A stretch of 64,000 nt of DNA from Rossellomorea aquimaris TF-12 (GCF_001648555.1 NZ_LQXM01000029.1:186001-250000); one strand, 5' to 3'; shown: positions 22,822-32,937, numbered from the stretch's first letter. Notes: generated by a model from the letters alone, not told the origin. Numbers and translations are program-made.

Positions 22822-24249
22822 TTATTTATTTTGTGATGATTGTTCCGGCTTTTTCTCCCAGCTTTCAATTCCGTTTAAACCTTTAATAGAATTTGAATAA
22901 AATACTGGATCTTTTCCTTGTTTTTTCTGTTCACGGTAATCCTTTAGGGCAGCAATAGCGATTTTTGCAAGAAGAGTAATGGCTATCAGGTTAATGATCG
23001 CCATGAGTCCCATGAATAAATCGGCTAAACTCCAAACAATATCAAGCTTTACAACTGCACCGAAAACGACCATTCCAAGAACAGCGATTCGATAAATAAA
23101 TAAGGTAACTGGGCTGTATTTAATAAATTCAATATTCGTTTCACCATAATAATAGTTTCCAATAATGGAACTAAAGGCAAATAAGAAAATCGCAACAGCC
23201 ACAAATGTGTCTGCCCATGGTCCTACATGGAAGCTTAAGGCTGCTTGAGTTAATTGAATTCCATCAATGCCAGTTGTATATTCATTTGATAATATAATCA
23301 TAAAAGCGGTTGCTGTACAAATAATTAAAGTGTCGGTGAATACCCCTAATGTTTGAATTAATCCCTGTTTAACTGGATGCGTTACTCCAGCAGTTGCAGC
23401 TGCGTTTGGTGCACTTCCCATCCCTGCTTCGTTAGAGAACAATCCGCGTTTGATTCCCATCATAATCGCAGCACCTACACCACCACTAGCTACTTCGCGA
23501 ATACCAAAAGCATTTTCAAAAATAACCACAAACATATCAGGGAGCAGTGTAATATTGGTTATTAAGATATAAAGAGCTAGAATGATATAAAGAATAGCCA
23601 TTATCGGCACAACAATTTGGGTAACATTAGCAATTCGTTTTACTCCGCCGAAAATAATAACAGCGGTTAAAGCAGCTAAAGTAAGACCAATTGTCATTCG
23701 ATCAAAGGAATATGCTTCTTCCATCGCTAGTGAAATCGTATTGGATTGAACGGAGTTAAAGACTAAACCAAAACAAAATGTAATGATAATAGCAAATAAT
23801 ATCCCCATCCATCGTGCATTCAGCCCTTTTTCCATGTAATAAGCAGGACCGCCTCGATATCCATCTTTACCGTCCTTCACTTTATAAATTTGAGCTAATG
23901 TACTTTCTACAAAGCTTGTAGCTCCACCTAATAACGCGATAATCCACATCCAAAAGACGGCTCCAGGACCACCACCCGCAATAGCTGTAGCAACTCCAGC
24001 AAGATTTCCTGTTCCTACACGTGAAGCTGTACTGATCGTAAAGGCTTGAAAGGAAGAAATTCCTCTTTTACCCTCCGTTGAAATGGTCGTTTTATCTGTT
24101 AGTAATCTTCCCATTTCTCCTAGATAGCGGAATTGAGCAAATTTTGTTCGTAAAGAAAAATATAGTCCTAGACCAATAAGTGCAGCAATTAGAATATAAG
24201 ACCACATATAATCATTTAAAGTACCAACTATACTTGTTAATAAATCCAT
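22822..24249 (-). CDS. alsT: Sodium:alanine/glycine symporter (AlsT-type)
   Basis: A 475-residue membrane protein with about 11 TM helices. Family signatures include FQAFTISTASRVGTGNLAGVATAI (about 66-89), GGPGAVFWMW, YRGGPAYYMEKGL and LFSNEAGMGSAPNAAATA (about 270-287). Members of the AGCS family import alanine, glycine or glutamine with sodium. ATG 24249 follows AGGAGG. Located downstream of parC as in B. subtilis, where the neighbour is alsT. A C-terminal charged tail extends into the cytoplasm. Confidence 0.9.
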   Translation of the reverse strand: MDLLTSIVGTLNDYMWSYILIAALIGLGLYFSLRTKFAQFRYLGEMGRLLTDKTTISTEGKRGISSFQAFTISTASRVGTGNLAGVATAIAGGGPGAVFWMWIIALLGGATSFVESTLAQIYKVKDGKDGYRGGPAYYMEKGLNARWMGILFAIIITFCFGLVFNSVQSNTISLAMEEAYSFDRMTIGLTLAALTAVIIFGGVKRIANVTQIVVPIMAILYIILALYILITNITLLPDMFVVIFENAFGIREVASGGVGAAIMMGIKRGLFSNEAGMGSAPNAAATAGVTHPVKQGLIQTLGVFTDTLIICTATAFMIILSNEYTTGIDGIQLTQAALSFHVGPWADTFVAVAIFLFAFSSIIGNYYYGETNIEFIKYSPVTLFIYRIAVLGMVVFGAVVKLDIVWSLADLFMGLMAIINLIAITLLAKIAIAALKDYREQKKQGKDPVFYSNSIKGLNGIESWEKKPEQSSQNK

Positions 24250-24499
24250 TCATGTTCCTCCTTGATGTATAAATACAAAGTTAACCTATGAACCAATGGA
24301 TGTTTACCCACTAACACATCTTTTTAATCTATCAAAAAAAGGATTGAAAATCAATGAAAAATTCATGAAGCTGAAAGAATATGAAATATTTTGCAAATTT
24401 TTACGGGGGTAATAAAAACATTTTGAATAAATATACGAATTCTATTCAAATCACATTACAGAAAAGCCTTTAATTCCCTAAATATTGGTTAAGGAGTAA

Positions 24500-24716
24500 A
24501 GGCTCTTTCCTCTTGGAAAGATAGATCTGCTACTATGGCGTGAGCTTCACCTAAAACAGTTAATTCTTTTTTCAGTGTTGTCCACTTTTTCATGAGTTCG
24601 ACCATTTATGATCACCTTTGCTCCTTCTTCAAGTAATGTTTTCGCTGTTTCCTTTCCAATTCCACTTGTCTATCCTGTTACGAGGACAAGTTTATTTTCT
24701 AATTGTAATGTTTTTT
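24500..24716 (-). pseudogene. SDR gene remnant
   Basis: On the - strand the frame reads LENKLVLVTG, a TAG, then TSGIGKETAKTLLEEGAKVIINGR, the start of a short-chain dehydrogenase with its glycine motif, followed by a frameshift (KELTVLGEAHAIVADL). The rest is gone. The other DNA in 24250-24788 holds no gene. Confidence 0.75.
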
Positions 24717-24738
24717 TCTCTAAGAAATGTGCTTAAAT

Positions 24739-24780
24739 AAAAAACGACTAACAGGAGTGTACCTTTATTAGTCGTTTTTT
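24739..24780 (-). terminator. Terminator of parE-parC
   Basis: AAAAAACGACTAA / TTAGTCGTTTTTT arms around a 16-base loop just after parC; bidirectional T-runs. Confidence 0.75.
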
Positions 24781-24788
24781 ATTTGTGA

Positions 24789-27227
24789 TTATTCTTTTGT
24801 AGGTTTCTCGATTGATTCTGACCAGCTTTCAATTAATGATCCACTTTCGCCTTCATCAATGACAAAGGACCCATTTGAATAGCGATCATTCGGTCTCAAA
24901 TCAGACACGGACACTTTATCTGTTTTCCCTTTATTCGTAAGCAGCCATACTTTATCTGTATCCTTTACGACTTCAATTTTGACAACTCGATGAGGATTTG
25001 ATTTCAACTCTCTTAGCATAATCACGCCTCGCTTGGCCCTTGAAGTCTTTTCGAATTCTGTTAGTTTCATTTTCTTAACAGCACCACGCTGAGTAGCGAG
25101 GAAGACATATTCTTTCATTGGGTCAGTAACAACTTTACCTGCAACCACGTAGTCACCATCTTTTAAGTTGATGCCTTTGACTCCAGCAGCTCTAGGTCCC
25201 ACAATGTTGACATCTTCTTCAGGGAACCATAAACCGTAGCTGTAATGGGTAGCAAGAAACAAGTCTTGAGTTCCATCCGTTAAGTGAACATCAACTAGTT
25301 CGTCATCACCTTTAAGGTTGATTCCAACTAATGGACGAGAATAGCGTTGAGCTTTGTATTGAATGAGCTCTGATTTCTTAGTCATACCATTCTTCGTTAT
25401 GAATAATAAATAATGAGCAGGGTCAAATTCTTTAATTGGTATCGCTTTTAAAACCTGTTCATCACGATCAATTGGGACAATGTTTCCTACGTGCTGTCCA
25501 AGATCTTTCCAACGGATATCAGGCAACTCATGAACAGGGCAATAGATATAGTTACCTTTGTTAGTAAACACTAATAGAGTATCCGTAGTATTCATCTCAT
25601 ATTGAGCAAGTAGCCGGTCTGTTTCCTTCATGGCGAGGTCTTGACCGTTAGATGCAGAATATGAACGGAGGCTGGTTCTCTTCATATAACCATCACTCGT
25701 TACCGTAACCATCACATCTTCACTTGCAATTAAAACTTCTAGATTTATTTTGATTTCTTCGATTTGATCTTCAATTTTGGTTCTACGAGCATCAGCAAAC
25801 TTCTTTTTAATCGCTTTAAGTTCTTTCTTAATAACGCTGTATAGCTTGCTTTCGCTATCTAGAATAGAAGTTAATTCTGCTACTGTATTTGCGAGTTCTT
25901 CCGCTTCTGCCTGAAGGGCTGTTATATCCGTATTCGTTAAACGGTAAAGCTGAAGGCTGACAATCGCCTCCGATTGAGCTTCAGTAAATTGGAATTTTTG
26001 AATTAAATTGTTTTTTGCATCTCGTTTATCCTTGGAAGCACGAATGGTTGTAATCACCTGATCTAAAATCGAAAGTGCTTTCATCAACCCTTCAACAATA
26101 TGTTGACGATCCTTCGCTTTTTTTAAATCATGATTCGTTCGATTGATTACGACTTCCTTTTGGTGACCGATATACGAATCTAGAAGCTCTCTTAGACCGA
26201 GCAATTTTGGGCGGCGATTTTGAATAGCTACCATATTAAAGTTAAAGGCGATTTGCAGATCACTGTTCTTGTATAAATAGTTTAAAACCCCGGTAGAATC
26301 AGCATCCTTCTTTAATTCAATGACAATACGAAGTCCTTCACGATCCGTTTCATCACGTACTTCGGCAATACCCTCTACTTTACGGTCTAAGCGGAATTCA
26401 TCCATTTTCTTTACCAAGTTGGCTTTATTTACTTCAAATGGCACTTCCGTAATTACAATTTGTTGTTTACTGCCACGAATGTTTTCGATTTCTGCTTTTC
26501 CACGTACGACTATTTTACCTTTTCCAGTCTCATACGCTTTTTTGATGCCGTCAACACCCTGGATGATTCCTCCTGTAGGAAAATCAGGACCTTTCATGAC
26601 AGTCATCAATTGATCTACTGTACTCTCTGGATTCTCAATACGCATAATGGTTGCATCAATGACCTCACCTAAATGATGGGGTGGAATTTCAGTTGCATAT
26701 CCAGCAGAAATCCCCGTTGAACCGTTTACCAAAAGGTTGGGGAAACGAGAAGGCAATACAGTCGGTTCACTAGACGTATCATCAAAGTTCGGGATGAATT
26801 CAACGGTATTTTTATCAATATCACGTAATAACTCCATAGAAATAGCTGATAAACGTGCTTCGGTATAACGCATAGCAGCAGGGGGATCTCCGTCGATGCT
26901 TCCGTTATTTCCGTGCATTTCTACTAAATAGTTTCGTACCTTCCAGTCTTGACTCATACGAACCATAGCGTCATATACAGACGTATCACCGTGGGGATGG
27001 TAATTACCAATTACGTTACCAACGGTTTTAGCAGACTTACGAAACCCTTTTTCTTGTGTATTTCCATCTACGTACATAGCGTAAAGGATACGTCTTTGTA
27101 CAGGCTTTAATCCATCTCGAGCATCGGGTAATGCACGCTCTTGAATAATATATTTACTGTAACGTCCGAACCGGTCGCCTAGCACCTCTTCTAAAGGTAA
27201 ATCTTGATATCTTTCTACGGTTGTCAT
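24789..27227 (-). CDS. parC: DNA topoisomerase IV subunit A
   Basis: An 812-residue type IIA topoisomerase breakage-reunion subunit. N-terminal winged-helix region with RPDARDGLKPVQRRILYAM-type motif, QRDR HPHGDTSVYDA (about 77-87), catalytic Tyr in AMRYTEARLS, then a C-terminal beta-pinwheel. It decatenates daughter chromosomes with ParE. Absence of a GyrA-box-like motif and pairing with ParE and AlsT favour ParC over GyrA. Its ATG overlaps the parE stop by 4 bp (ATGA), implying translational coupling. At the quinolone-contact positions the residues are Thr and Asp where Ser and Glu are common. Confidence 0.95.
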   Translation of the reverse strand: MTTVERYQDLPLEEVLGDRFGRYSKYIIQERALPDARDGLKPVQRRILYAMYVDGNTQEKGFRKSAKTVGNVIGNYHPHGDTSVYDAMVRMSQDWKVRNYLVEMHGNNGSIDGDPPAAMRYTEARLSAISMELLRDIDKNTVEFIPNFDDTSSEPTVLPSRFPNLLVNGSTGISAGYATEIPPHHLGEVIDATIMRIENPESTVDQLMTVMKGPDFPTGGIIQGVDGIKKAYETGKGKIVVRGKAEIENIRGSKQQIVITEVPFEVNKANLVKKMDEFRLDRKVEGIAEVRDETDREGLRIVIELKKDADSTGVLNYLYKNSDLQIAFNFNMVAIQNRRPKLLGLRELLDSYIGHQKEVVINRTNHDLKKAKDRQHIVEGLMKALSILDQVITTIRASKDKRDAKNNLIQKFQFTEAQSEAIVSLQLYRLTNTDITALQAEAEELANTVAELTSILDSESKLYSVIKKELKAIKKKFADARRTKIEDQIEEIKINLEVLIASEDVMVTVTSDGYMKRTSLRSYSASNGQDLAMKETDRLLAQYEMNTTDTLLVFTNKGNYIYCPVHELPDIRWKDLGQHVGNIVPIDRDEQVLKAIPIKEFDPAHYLLFITKNGMTKKSELIQYKAQRYSRPLVGINLKGDDELVDVHLTDGTQDLFLATHYSYGLWFPEEDVNIVGPRAAGVKGINLKDGDYVVAGKVVTDPMKEYVFLATQRGAVKKMKLTEFEKTSRAKRGVIMLRELKSNPHRVVKIEVVKDTDKVWLLTNKGKTDKVSVSDLRPNDRYSNGSFVIDEGESGSLIESWSESIEKPTKE

Positions 27228-29206
27228 GAATTACCCTCCTCTGCGACCGAAATGTTTTCATTTTCTAAAATACTTCCATCTTCCTCTAATCCAAAAGCAA
27301 CGTTGCTTTCTATCCACTTCCGTCGCGGCTCAACTTTGTCTCCCATTAGGGTCGTTACACGACGCTCAGCACGGGCAGCATCATCGATTCGAACGCGAAT
27401 AAGGGCTCTAGTTTCAGGATCCATCGTGGTTTCCCATAACTGATCTGCATTCATTTCTCCAAGACCTTTATAGCGCTGAATCATGTAACCCTTCCCTATT
27501 TTTGAAATAGCACCTTGCAGTTCATCATCTGTCCACGCATATTCGATTTTTTCTTTCTTGCCTGTCCCCTTACTTACTTTGAAAAGTGGAGGGAGGGCAA
27601 TATAGATTTTCCCAGCTTCAAGAAGTGGCTTCATGTAACGGTAAAAGAAGGTAAGAAGGAGAACCTGAATATGGGCTCCATCTGTATCTGCATCGGTCAT
27701 TATAATGATTTTATCGTAATTGATGTCCTCGACGTTGAATTCAGGGCCGACTCCACCACCAATGGCATGAATAATCGTGTTGATTTCTTCATTTTTAAAG
27801 ATATCTTGAAGTTTTGCCTTTTCCGTGTTAATTACCTTACCTCTCAAAGGAAGGATTGCCTGGAACTTTCGGTCTCTTCCTTGTTTGGCGGAACCTCCAG
27901 CAGAATCACCCTCCACAAGATATATCTCATTTCTCTGGGGATTTCTTGATTGAGCAGGTGTCAATTTCCCTGATAGAACGGTTTCAGAGCGTTTCCGCTT
28001 TTTTCCATTACGAGCATCTTCACGTGCTTTTCGAGCAGCTTCACGAGCCTGAGCGGCTTTAATGGATTTTTTGATTAAAAGTGAACTGGTCTCTGGGTTT
28101 TCTTCTAAGAAATACAGAAGATGCTCTGATACTACGGAATCAACAGCTGAACGGGCTTCACTTGTTCCTAGCTTCCCTTTGGTTTGCCCTTCGAATTGTA
28201 GTAGGTCTTCAGGTATACGTACCGAAACAATAGCCGCTAAGCCTTCCCGTATATCGGTTCCTTCTAAATTTTTATCCCGTTCTTTTAAGATGCCAGCTTT
28301 ACGAGCATATTCATTAAATACACGAGTCATTGCGGTTTTTGCACCTGCTTCGTGAGTTCCACCATCTTTTGTACGAACATTGTTTACGAATGAAAGAATG
28401 TTTTCTGAGAATCCATCATTGAATTGAAAAGAAAATTCCACTTCGATGGTATGGTGTTCTCCTTCAAAGAACGCAACAGTATGAAGGGGGTCTTTCTCTT
28501 CGTTTAAATATTGAACAAATGCTTCAATTCCGCTTTCGTAATGGTAAACCTCTTTTTGATCATTACGCTCATCGGATATTTCAATCTTTAGCCCTTTTAA
28601 AAGAAAAGCAGATTCTCTTAAACGTTCACAAAGAGTATCGTAATTGTAAGTTGTGTTACTGAAAATTTCTGGATCTGGCTTAAAATGTATTCGTGTTCCA
28701 GACTTTTTGGTTTTTCCTATTTTTTCAAGTGTGGTTTGTGGTTTACCACCCTTAGCGAAGCGTTGTTCATATTTCATCCCATCTCGTTCAATGGTGACCA
28801 CTAACCACTCTGAAAGAGCATTCACAACGGAAGCTCCAACTCCGTGAAGACCTCCACTTGTTTTATAGCCACCTTGTCCAAACTTTCCACCTGCGTGAAG
28901 GATCGTCAATATGACTTCAGGAGTTGGTTTTCCTAGTTTATGCATCCCTGTTGGCATTCCTCGACCTTTATCCTGTACAGAAATGCTATTATCTTTATGT
29001 ATCGTCACGAGAATCTCATTTCCGAAGCCAGCAAGTGCTTCATCAACGGAATTATCAACAATTTCGTATACTAAATGATGCAAACCTCTAGAGTCAGTAG
29101 AGCCTATATACATTCCAGGTCTCTTACGTACGGCTTCTAAGCCTTCTAAAACTTGAATCGCATCATCATTGTAATCCATGGTCTTTTTCTGGTTGGCCAC
29201 GAACAT
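27224..29206 (-). CDS. parE: DNA topoisomerase IV subunit B
   Basis: A 660-residue ATPase subunit. GHKL motifs EIVDNSVDEALAG and DKGRGMPTG, VLHAGGKF-type ATP lid (ILHAGGKFGQGGYKTSGGLHGVG, in segments), TOPRIM residues EGDSAGGSAKQGRD and DADTDGAHI, and IQRYKGLGEMNADQLWETTMDP at the end. GGGGAA precedes ATG 29206. First gene of parE-parC; a LexA-like box lies 80 bp upstream. Works near dif, where catenanes are resolved. Confidence 0.95.
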   Translation of the reverse strand: MFVANQKKTMDYNDDAIQVLEGLEAVRKRPGMYIGSTDSRGLHHLVYEIVDNSVDEALAGFGNEILVTIHKDNSISVQDKGRGMPTGMHKLGKPTPEVILTILHAGGKFGQGGYKTSGGLHGVGASVVNALSEWLVVTIERDGMKYEQRFAKGGKPQTTLEKIGKTKKSGTRIHFKPDPEIFSNTTYNYDTLCERLRESAFLLKGLKIEISDERNDQKEVYHYESGIEAFVQYLNEEKDPLHTVAFFEGEHHTIEVEFSFQFNDGFSENILSFVNNVRTKDGGTHEAGAKTAMTRVFNEYARKAGILKERDKNLEGTDIREGLAAIVSVRIPEDLLQFEGQTKGKLGTSEARSAVDSVVSEHLLYFLEENPETSSLLIKKSIKAAQAREAARKAREDARNGKKRKRSETVLSGKLTPAQSRNPQRNEIYLVEGDSAGGSAKQGRDRKFQAILPLRGKVINTEKAKLQDIFKNEEINTIIHAIGGGVGPEFNVEDINYDKIIIMTDADTDGAHIQVLLLTFFYRYMKPLLEAGKIYIALPPLFKVSKGTGKKEKIEYAWTDDELQGAISKIGKGYMIQRYKGLGEMNADQLWETTMDPETRALIRVRIDDAARAERRVTTLMGDKVEPRRKWIESNVAFGLEEDGSILENENISVAEEGNS

Positions 29207-29283
29207 TCCCCTTTCAAACTTCTCTACCCGTTAGGTAATCCCTTTACGGTATTATTGGTTATGTATGTTCTTACTATAACACA

Positions 29284-29297
29284 AGAACGTGTGTTCG
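29284..29297 (-). promoter_or_regulatory. LexA (SOS) box upstream of parE
   Basis: On the - strand CGAACACACGTTCT matches the B. subtilis LexA consensus CGAACRNRYGTTYC at 13 of 14 positions. TTCTTG and TACATA 16 bases apart just downstream could be the promoter, so the box would overlap the -35 region. DinR/LexA control of parEC fits my recollection of the B. subtilis SOS regulon. Confidence 0.6.
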
Positions 29298-29494
29298 TTT
29301 ACCGTTTATCTACTTTTTAAGGTAAACCACTATGCTATATTGTAGCGTTTTATTTGATTTTCGCAAATGAAATTTCCAGGATTCGCTTCTCTACATCTTG
29401 TTTTTTCTTAAAAAACCATTGAGGGATTGGGAAAGTTAACATTATTTGAGTGTCAAAATGGATTGGTTAATCTCCCTTGTATTTTTCGAAAAAA

Positions 29495-29517
29495 AACAAG
29501 CGGTAGACCCGCTTGTT
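29495..29517 (-). terminator. Terminator of yneT
   Basis: AACAAGCGG / CCGCTTGTT with a 5-base loop; on the - strand followed by TTTTTTTTCG. Confidence 0.75.
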
Positions 29518-29528
29518 ACTAGTGAGAA

Positions 29529-29939
29529 TTATTTGGTTAAAGCATGTTCAACCTTTATACAGCGATCCATGATAACTGTATACCCACGTTCCTTTAAAAA
29601 GCGAAAAGCCTCTTCATTCATTACACCAAGCTGAGCCCAAAATACTTTTGCGTTAATCTCATCAAATTCCTTTGCAATGTCAGGTAGGAATTCAGAACGT
29701 CGAAAGACATTAACAATATCTACTTCGCCCTCTATTTCCTGTAAAGTTCCAACCGCTTTTACACCAAGTGCTGATTCAATGGTTGGATTGACAGGAATAA
29801 TCTCAAAACCGCTATCTTGCATAGCTTTAGATACCATATAAGAAGTACGCTCAGGATTATCACTTAATCCTATAACAGCAATACGTTTTGAATCTTGCAG
29901 GATTTGTCCTATCTCATTTCGAGATGGGTTTTCTATCAT
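29529..29939 (-). CDS. yneT: CoA-binding domain protein (YneT)
   Basis: A 136-residue Rossmann-type CoA-binding protein. IAVIGLSDNPERTSYMVSKAM (about 19-39), FEIIPVNPTIESALGVKAVGTL and a late WAQLGVMNEEAFRFLKERG are typical of the succinyl-CoA-synthetase-like CoA_binding_2 family. The ligand role is unproven. In B. subtilis yneT lies in this same plsY-parE interval. Monocistronic with its own terminator. Confidence 0.85.
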   Translation of the reverse strand: MIENPSRNEIGQILQDSKRIAVIGLSDNPERTSYMVSKAMQDSGFEIIPVNPTIESALGVKAVGTLQEIEGEVDIVNVFRRSEFLPDIAKEFDEINAKVFWAQLGVMNEEAFRFLKERGYTVIMDRCIKVEHALTK

Positions 29940-30171
29940 AGTTCAATTCAACTCCTTTATCTTTCTACGTTGACCATATGAACATTTTCCATACTATTCC
30001 TTAAGTCCTATTATTCATTTATACCATAATTTCGACTATTTTTTCAAAATTATATTTATTTCAGTAAATAATTTATGAAAAATATTAAAAAATGTCAGAA
30101 TAACACAAGAAAAAGAGCTGCTTTCTAACCATAGACTCCCTTACTTGTGTTTCCTGACACTTTGTTTGCCA

Positions 30172-31074
30172 TTATTCTTTAATTAGTCCTTTAGATACTA
30201 AAAATTCTCTTGCAACCTCTTTGGGATCTTGTTTGTCTATATCTACCTTGGCGTTCATTTCGCTCATTTCTTCTTCAGTAATTTGATCTGCTAATTCGTT
30301 TAAAACATCTTCTACTTCTGGATGTTCTTTAAGTACTTCCTGACGAATAATGGGAGCAGCATGGTAAGGAGGGAAGAATCCTTTATCATCCTTCGTAGAT
30401 TTTAAATTGTATCGCTCAATTCTTCCGTCTGTTGTAAAAGCAGGAATAACGTCTACATCTCCGTTTTTCACAGCCTCGTACATTATATTCGGATCGAAGC
30501 TTTCTTTTGCTTTAAATTCAAAGCCATAAGCTTCTGAAAATGCATCGTAACCGTCGCCTTCACGCTCATAAAACTGGTGAGGGGCCCCAAAGCTTAAATC
30601 CTTTGAAAGAGGAACTAGCTCAGAGAAGGTTTTTGCATCAAAATCTTGATCCTGTGTATAGGCAAGTGTATACGTATTTTCAAATCCAAGTGGCTTTAAC
30701 CAAGTAACATTAAATTTCTCTTCATAGCCTTTACGAACTTGCTCTAAAATCTCGTCTCCAGTTGCGCCTTCCTTGGCCTGCTCTTTTAATACGGCTTCTA
30801 ATCCAGTACCTGTATATTCAATATAAACATCGATATCTCCCTTTTCTAGTGCTGGAGTCAGAATAGAGACTTCACCTAATCCTTCTTCTACTTTAACATC
30901 TAAATCTGTCTTTTCTTTTAGAAGCTCTGCCATCATTTGAGTAAGAATGAATTGTTCTGTCCACATCTTTCCTGATACGGTTATAGTATTATCTTTTTTA
31001 TCACCATTCCCGCAGCCTGCAATCATGATGGATAAAACTAAAAGTATAATGAATGAGCTAAATTTATTTTTCAT
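30172..31074 (-). CDS. Osmoprotectant ABC transporter substrate-binding lipoprotein
   Basis: A 300-residue lipoprotein (lipobox IAGC, Cys about residue 21). ITVSGKMWTEQFILTQMMAELLKEKTDL (segments), DVYIEYTGTGLEAVLKE and the PLGFENTYTLAYT region are those of OpuCC/OpuBC-type glycine betaine/carnitine/choline binding proteins. It captures compatible solutes outside the membrane. Third gene of the operon ATPase-permease-SBP, 23 bp after the permease gene. Confidence 0.85.
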   Translation of the reverse strand: MKNKFSSFIILLVLSIMIAGCGNGDKKDNTITVSGKMWTEQFILTQMMAELLKEKTDLDVKVEEGLGEVSILTPALEKGDIDVYIEYTGTGLEAVLKEQAKEGATGDEILEQVRKGYEEKFNVTWLKPLGFENTYTLAYTQDQDFDAKTFSELVPLSKDLSFGAPHQFYEREGDGYDAFSEAYGFEFKAKESFDPNIMYEAVKNGDVDVIPAFTTDGRIERYNLKSTKDDKGFFPPYHAAPIIRQEVLKEHPEVEDVLNELADQITEEEMSEMNAKVDIDKQDPKEVAREFLVSKGLIKE

Positions 31075-31097
31075 GTTATTTCTCCTTTATATATGTT

Positions 31098-31754
31098 TTA
31101 TTTTCTTGCTTTTAATCCTTTTGGTGTAGTCACTTTTTCTAATTGCTTTAATAAGAAATCAAAGAATAGAGCTAATAGAGCAGCTGGAATCGCACCAGCT
31201 AATACTAATGAGTGATTCCATGTTGACAAGCCTCGATAAATCAGATCACCTAAACCACCACCACCTACAAAAGTTGCCAGAGTGGCTACTCCTACCGTTA
31301 AAACCGTAGCAGTACGAATCCCTGCCATAATAAACGGTAACGCTAGTGGTAACTCCACTTTAAAGAGTAGTTGTGAGCTTGTCATTCCCATTCCTTTACC
31401 TGCTTCTATAACCCCCTCATCTACCCCGACAATGCCCGTATAAGTGTTACGAAGAATAGGTAAAAGGGCATAAACTGTTAACGCGATAATCGCCGTCGCA
31501 CTACCTGTTCCCAATAATGGAATCAGAAAGCCAAATAAAGCTAAACTGGGAATGGTTTGAAAAACAGCCGTAATTCCTATATAAAATTCAGCAATTTGTT
31601 TTTTACGAGATATGTAAACCCCAAGTGGTAACGAGATTATAATCGCAATAAAAATAGAAACAAAGGATAAATACAGGTGCTCTGTCAATCCGGTTATAAT
31701 AGCATCGGATCGATTCGTAATCGTTTGTATAAACATCAATGAGAAGGTGTTCAT
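31098..31754 (-). CDS. Osmoprotectant ABC transporter permease
   Basis: A 218-residue permease with about 5-6 TM helices and the EAGKGMGMTSSQLLFKVELPLALP coupling motif (EAA loop, about 127-150, in segments), as in OpuCB/OpuBB. Its ATG overlaps the ATPase stop by 4 bp. Bacillus OpuB/OpuC operons normally carry two permease genes, but only one is present here, so it may form a homodimer. Confidence 0.85.
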   Translation of the reverse strand: MNTFSLMFIQTITNRSDAIITGLTEHLYLSFVSIFIAIIISLPLGVYISRKKQIAEFYIGITAVFQTIPSLALFGFLIPLLGTGSATAIIALTVYALLPILRNTYTGIVGVDEGVIEAGKGMGMTSSQLLFKVELPLALPFIMAGIRTATVLTVGVATLATFVGGGGLGDLIYRGLSTWNHSLVLAGAIPAALLALFFDFLLKQLEKVTTPKGLKARK

Positions 31755-32731
31755 GATGTAGATTGTGCCTCCTTCCTACCTTCTGAAGCAACAGCTCGCA
31801 AAACTCCTGTTCTCGTCACACTTCCAATGGACTTTTCGTTTCTTATGACAAGAAGATAAGGTTTATCAGATGTGACTAACAAATGAGCTGCGTCAGAAAT
31901 TGATGCATCATATGGAATAATTTCATATTCTGTTTCGTTATAAAGTATGTAGTTTGTGTTGTTTTCCATGATGTCAGATACACAGATCCTGGACTTCTGC
32001 CCTTTTAGCCTCTCCTCGCCGATAAACGAGCGTACAAAGTCATTTGCAGGTGCTGAGAGAAGTTCATTCGGTGTGGCAATTTGTTCTATCTTCCCGTCTT
32101 TCATGACAGCAATTTCATCGGCGATTTTTAATGCTTCGTCAATGTCGTGGGTAACAAAAATAATCGTTTTATGTATCGTGTTTTGAATCCCTTTTAATTC
32201 ATCCTGAAGCTGTTCCCGGCTTATTGGATCGAGAGCACTAAACGGTTCATCCATTAATATAATCGGTGGCTCAGCAGCAAGTGCACGAATAACTCCGACT
32301 CGTTGCTGTTGACCTCCACTTAATTCTAATGGGTATCTTTTTCGGAAAATATGGGGTTCCAGTCCAACGAGATTCAATAATTCATCTACGCGATTTTCGT
32401 ATTGATCTTTTTTCCATCCTTTTAGTTTCGGTATTAAACTAATATTATCTTCAATTGTCATATGAGGAAGTAACCCAATTCGTTGAATGACGTAGCCGAT
32501 ATTCCTTCGTAGTTCAACCTCATCTTGATTAGAGATATCCTTTCCATTTATGAAGATCGAACCACTTGAAGGAGTAATGAGCTTATTAATCATTTTCATC
32601 GTTGTTGTTTTTCCACATCCGCTAGGTCCAATTAACGCTACGAGTTTACCTTCTGGGATGGTTAAGTCTATTCCTTTTATTGCTTCTGTACCATCTTCAT
32701 ATACTTTCGTTACGTTCTTAAATTCAATCAT
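31751..32731 (-). CDS. Osmoprotectant ABC transporter ATP-binding protein
   Basis: A 326-residue ATPase. Walker A GPSGCGKTT (about 34-42), Q-loop VIQRIGLLPHMT, signature LSGGQQQRVG (about 141-150), Walker B IILMDEP and switch HDIDEAL, then a C-terminal regulatory part (about 250-320) with CBS-like DAAHLLVTSDKPYLLVI. This is the OpuCA/OpuBA type, in which CBS domains sense ionic strength. First gene of a three-gene osmoprotectant uptake operon. Confidence 0.85.
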   Translation of the reverse strand: MIEFKNVTKVYEDGTEAIKGIDLTIPEGKLVALIGPSGCGKTTTMKMINKLITPSSGSIFINGKDISNQDEVELRRNIGYVIQRIGLLPHMTIEDNISLIPKLKGWKKDQYENRVDELLNLVGLEPHIFRKRYPLELSGGQQQRVGVIRALAAEPPIILMDEPFSALDPISREQLQDELKGIQNTIHKTIIFVTHDIDEALKIADEIAVMKDGKIEQIATPNELLSAPANDFVRSFIGEERLKGQKSRICVSDIMENNTNYILYNETEYEIIPYDASISDAAHLLVTSDKPYLLVIRNEKSIGSVTRTGVLRAVASEGRKEAQSTS

Positions 32732-32937
32732 TTTACCACCTGCTTTTTAAACTGAGAAATTTTTCTAAACATAGAAGGGATACCCTCATTATACAAAAGC
32801 TAAACTTATAGTCCAAAGAATAGACTTTTGTAATAGTCTAATTAGTAGTTTATGTTGAATTAGTGAGAGGCATACAGGTGTAACAGCAAATCGTAAACTT
32901 TGTTGCTATTGAAAAAGCGAGTAGTAGTTGATTTCCT

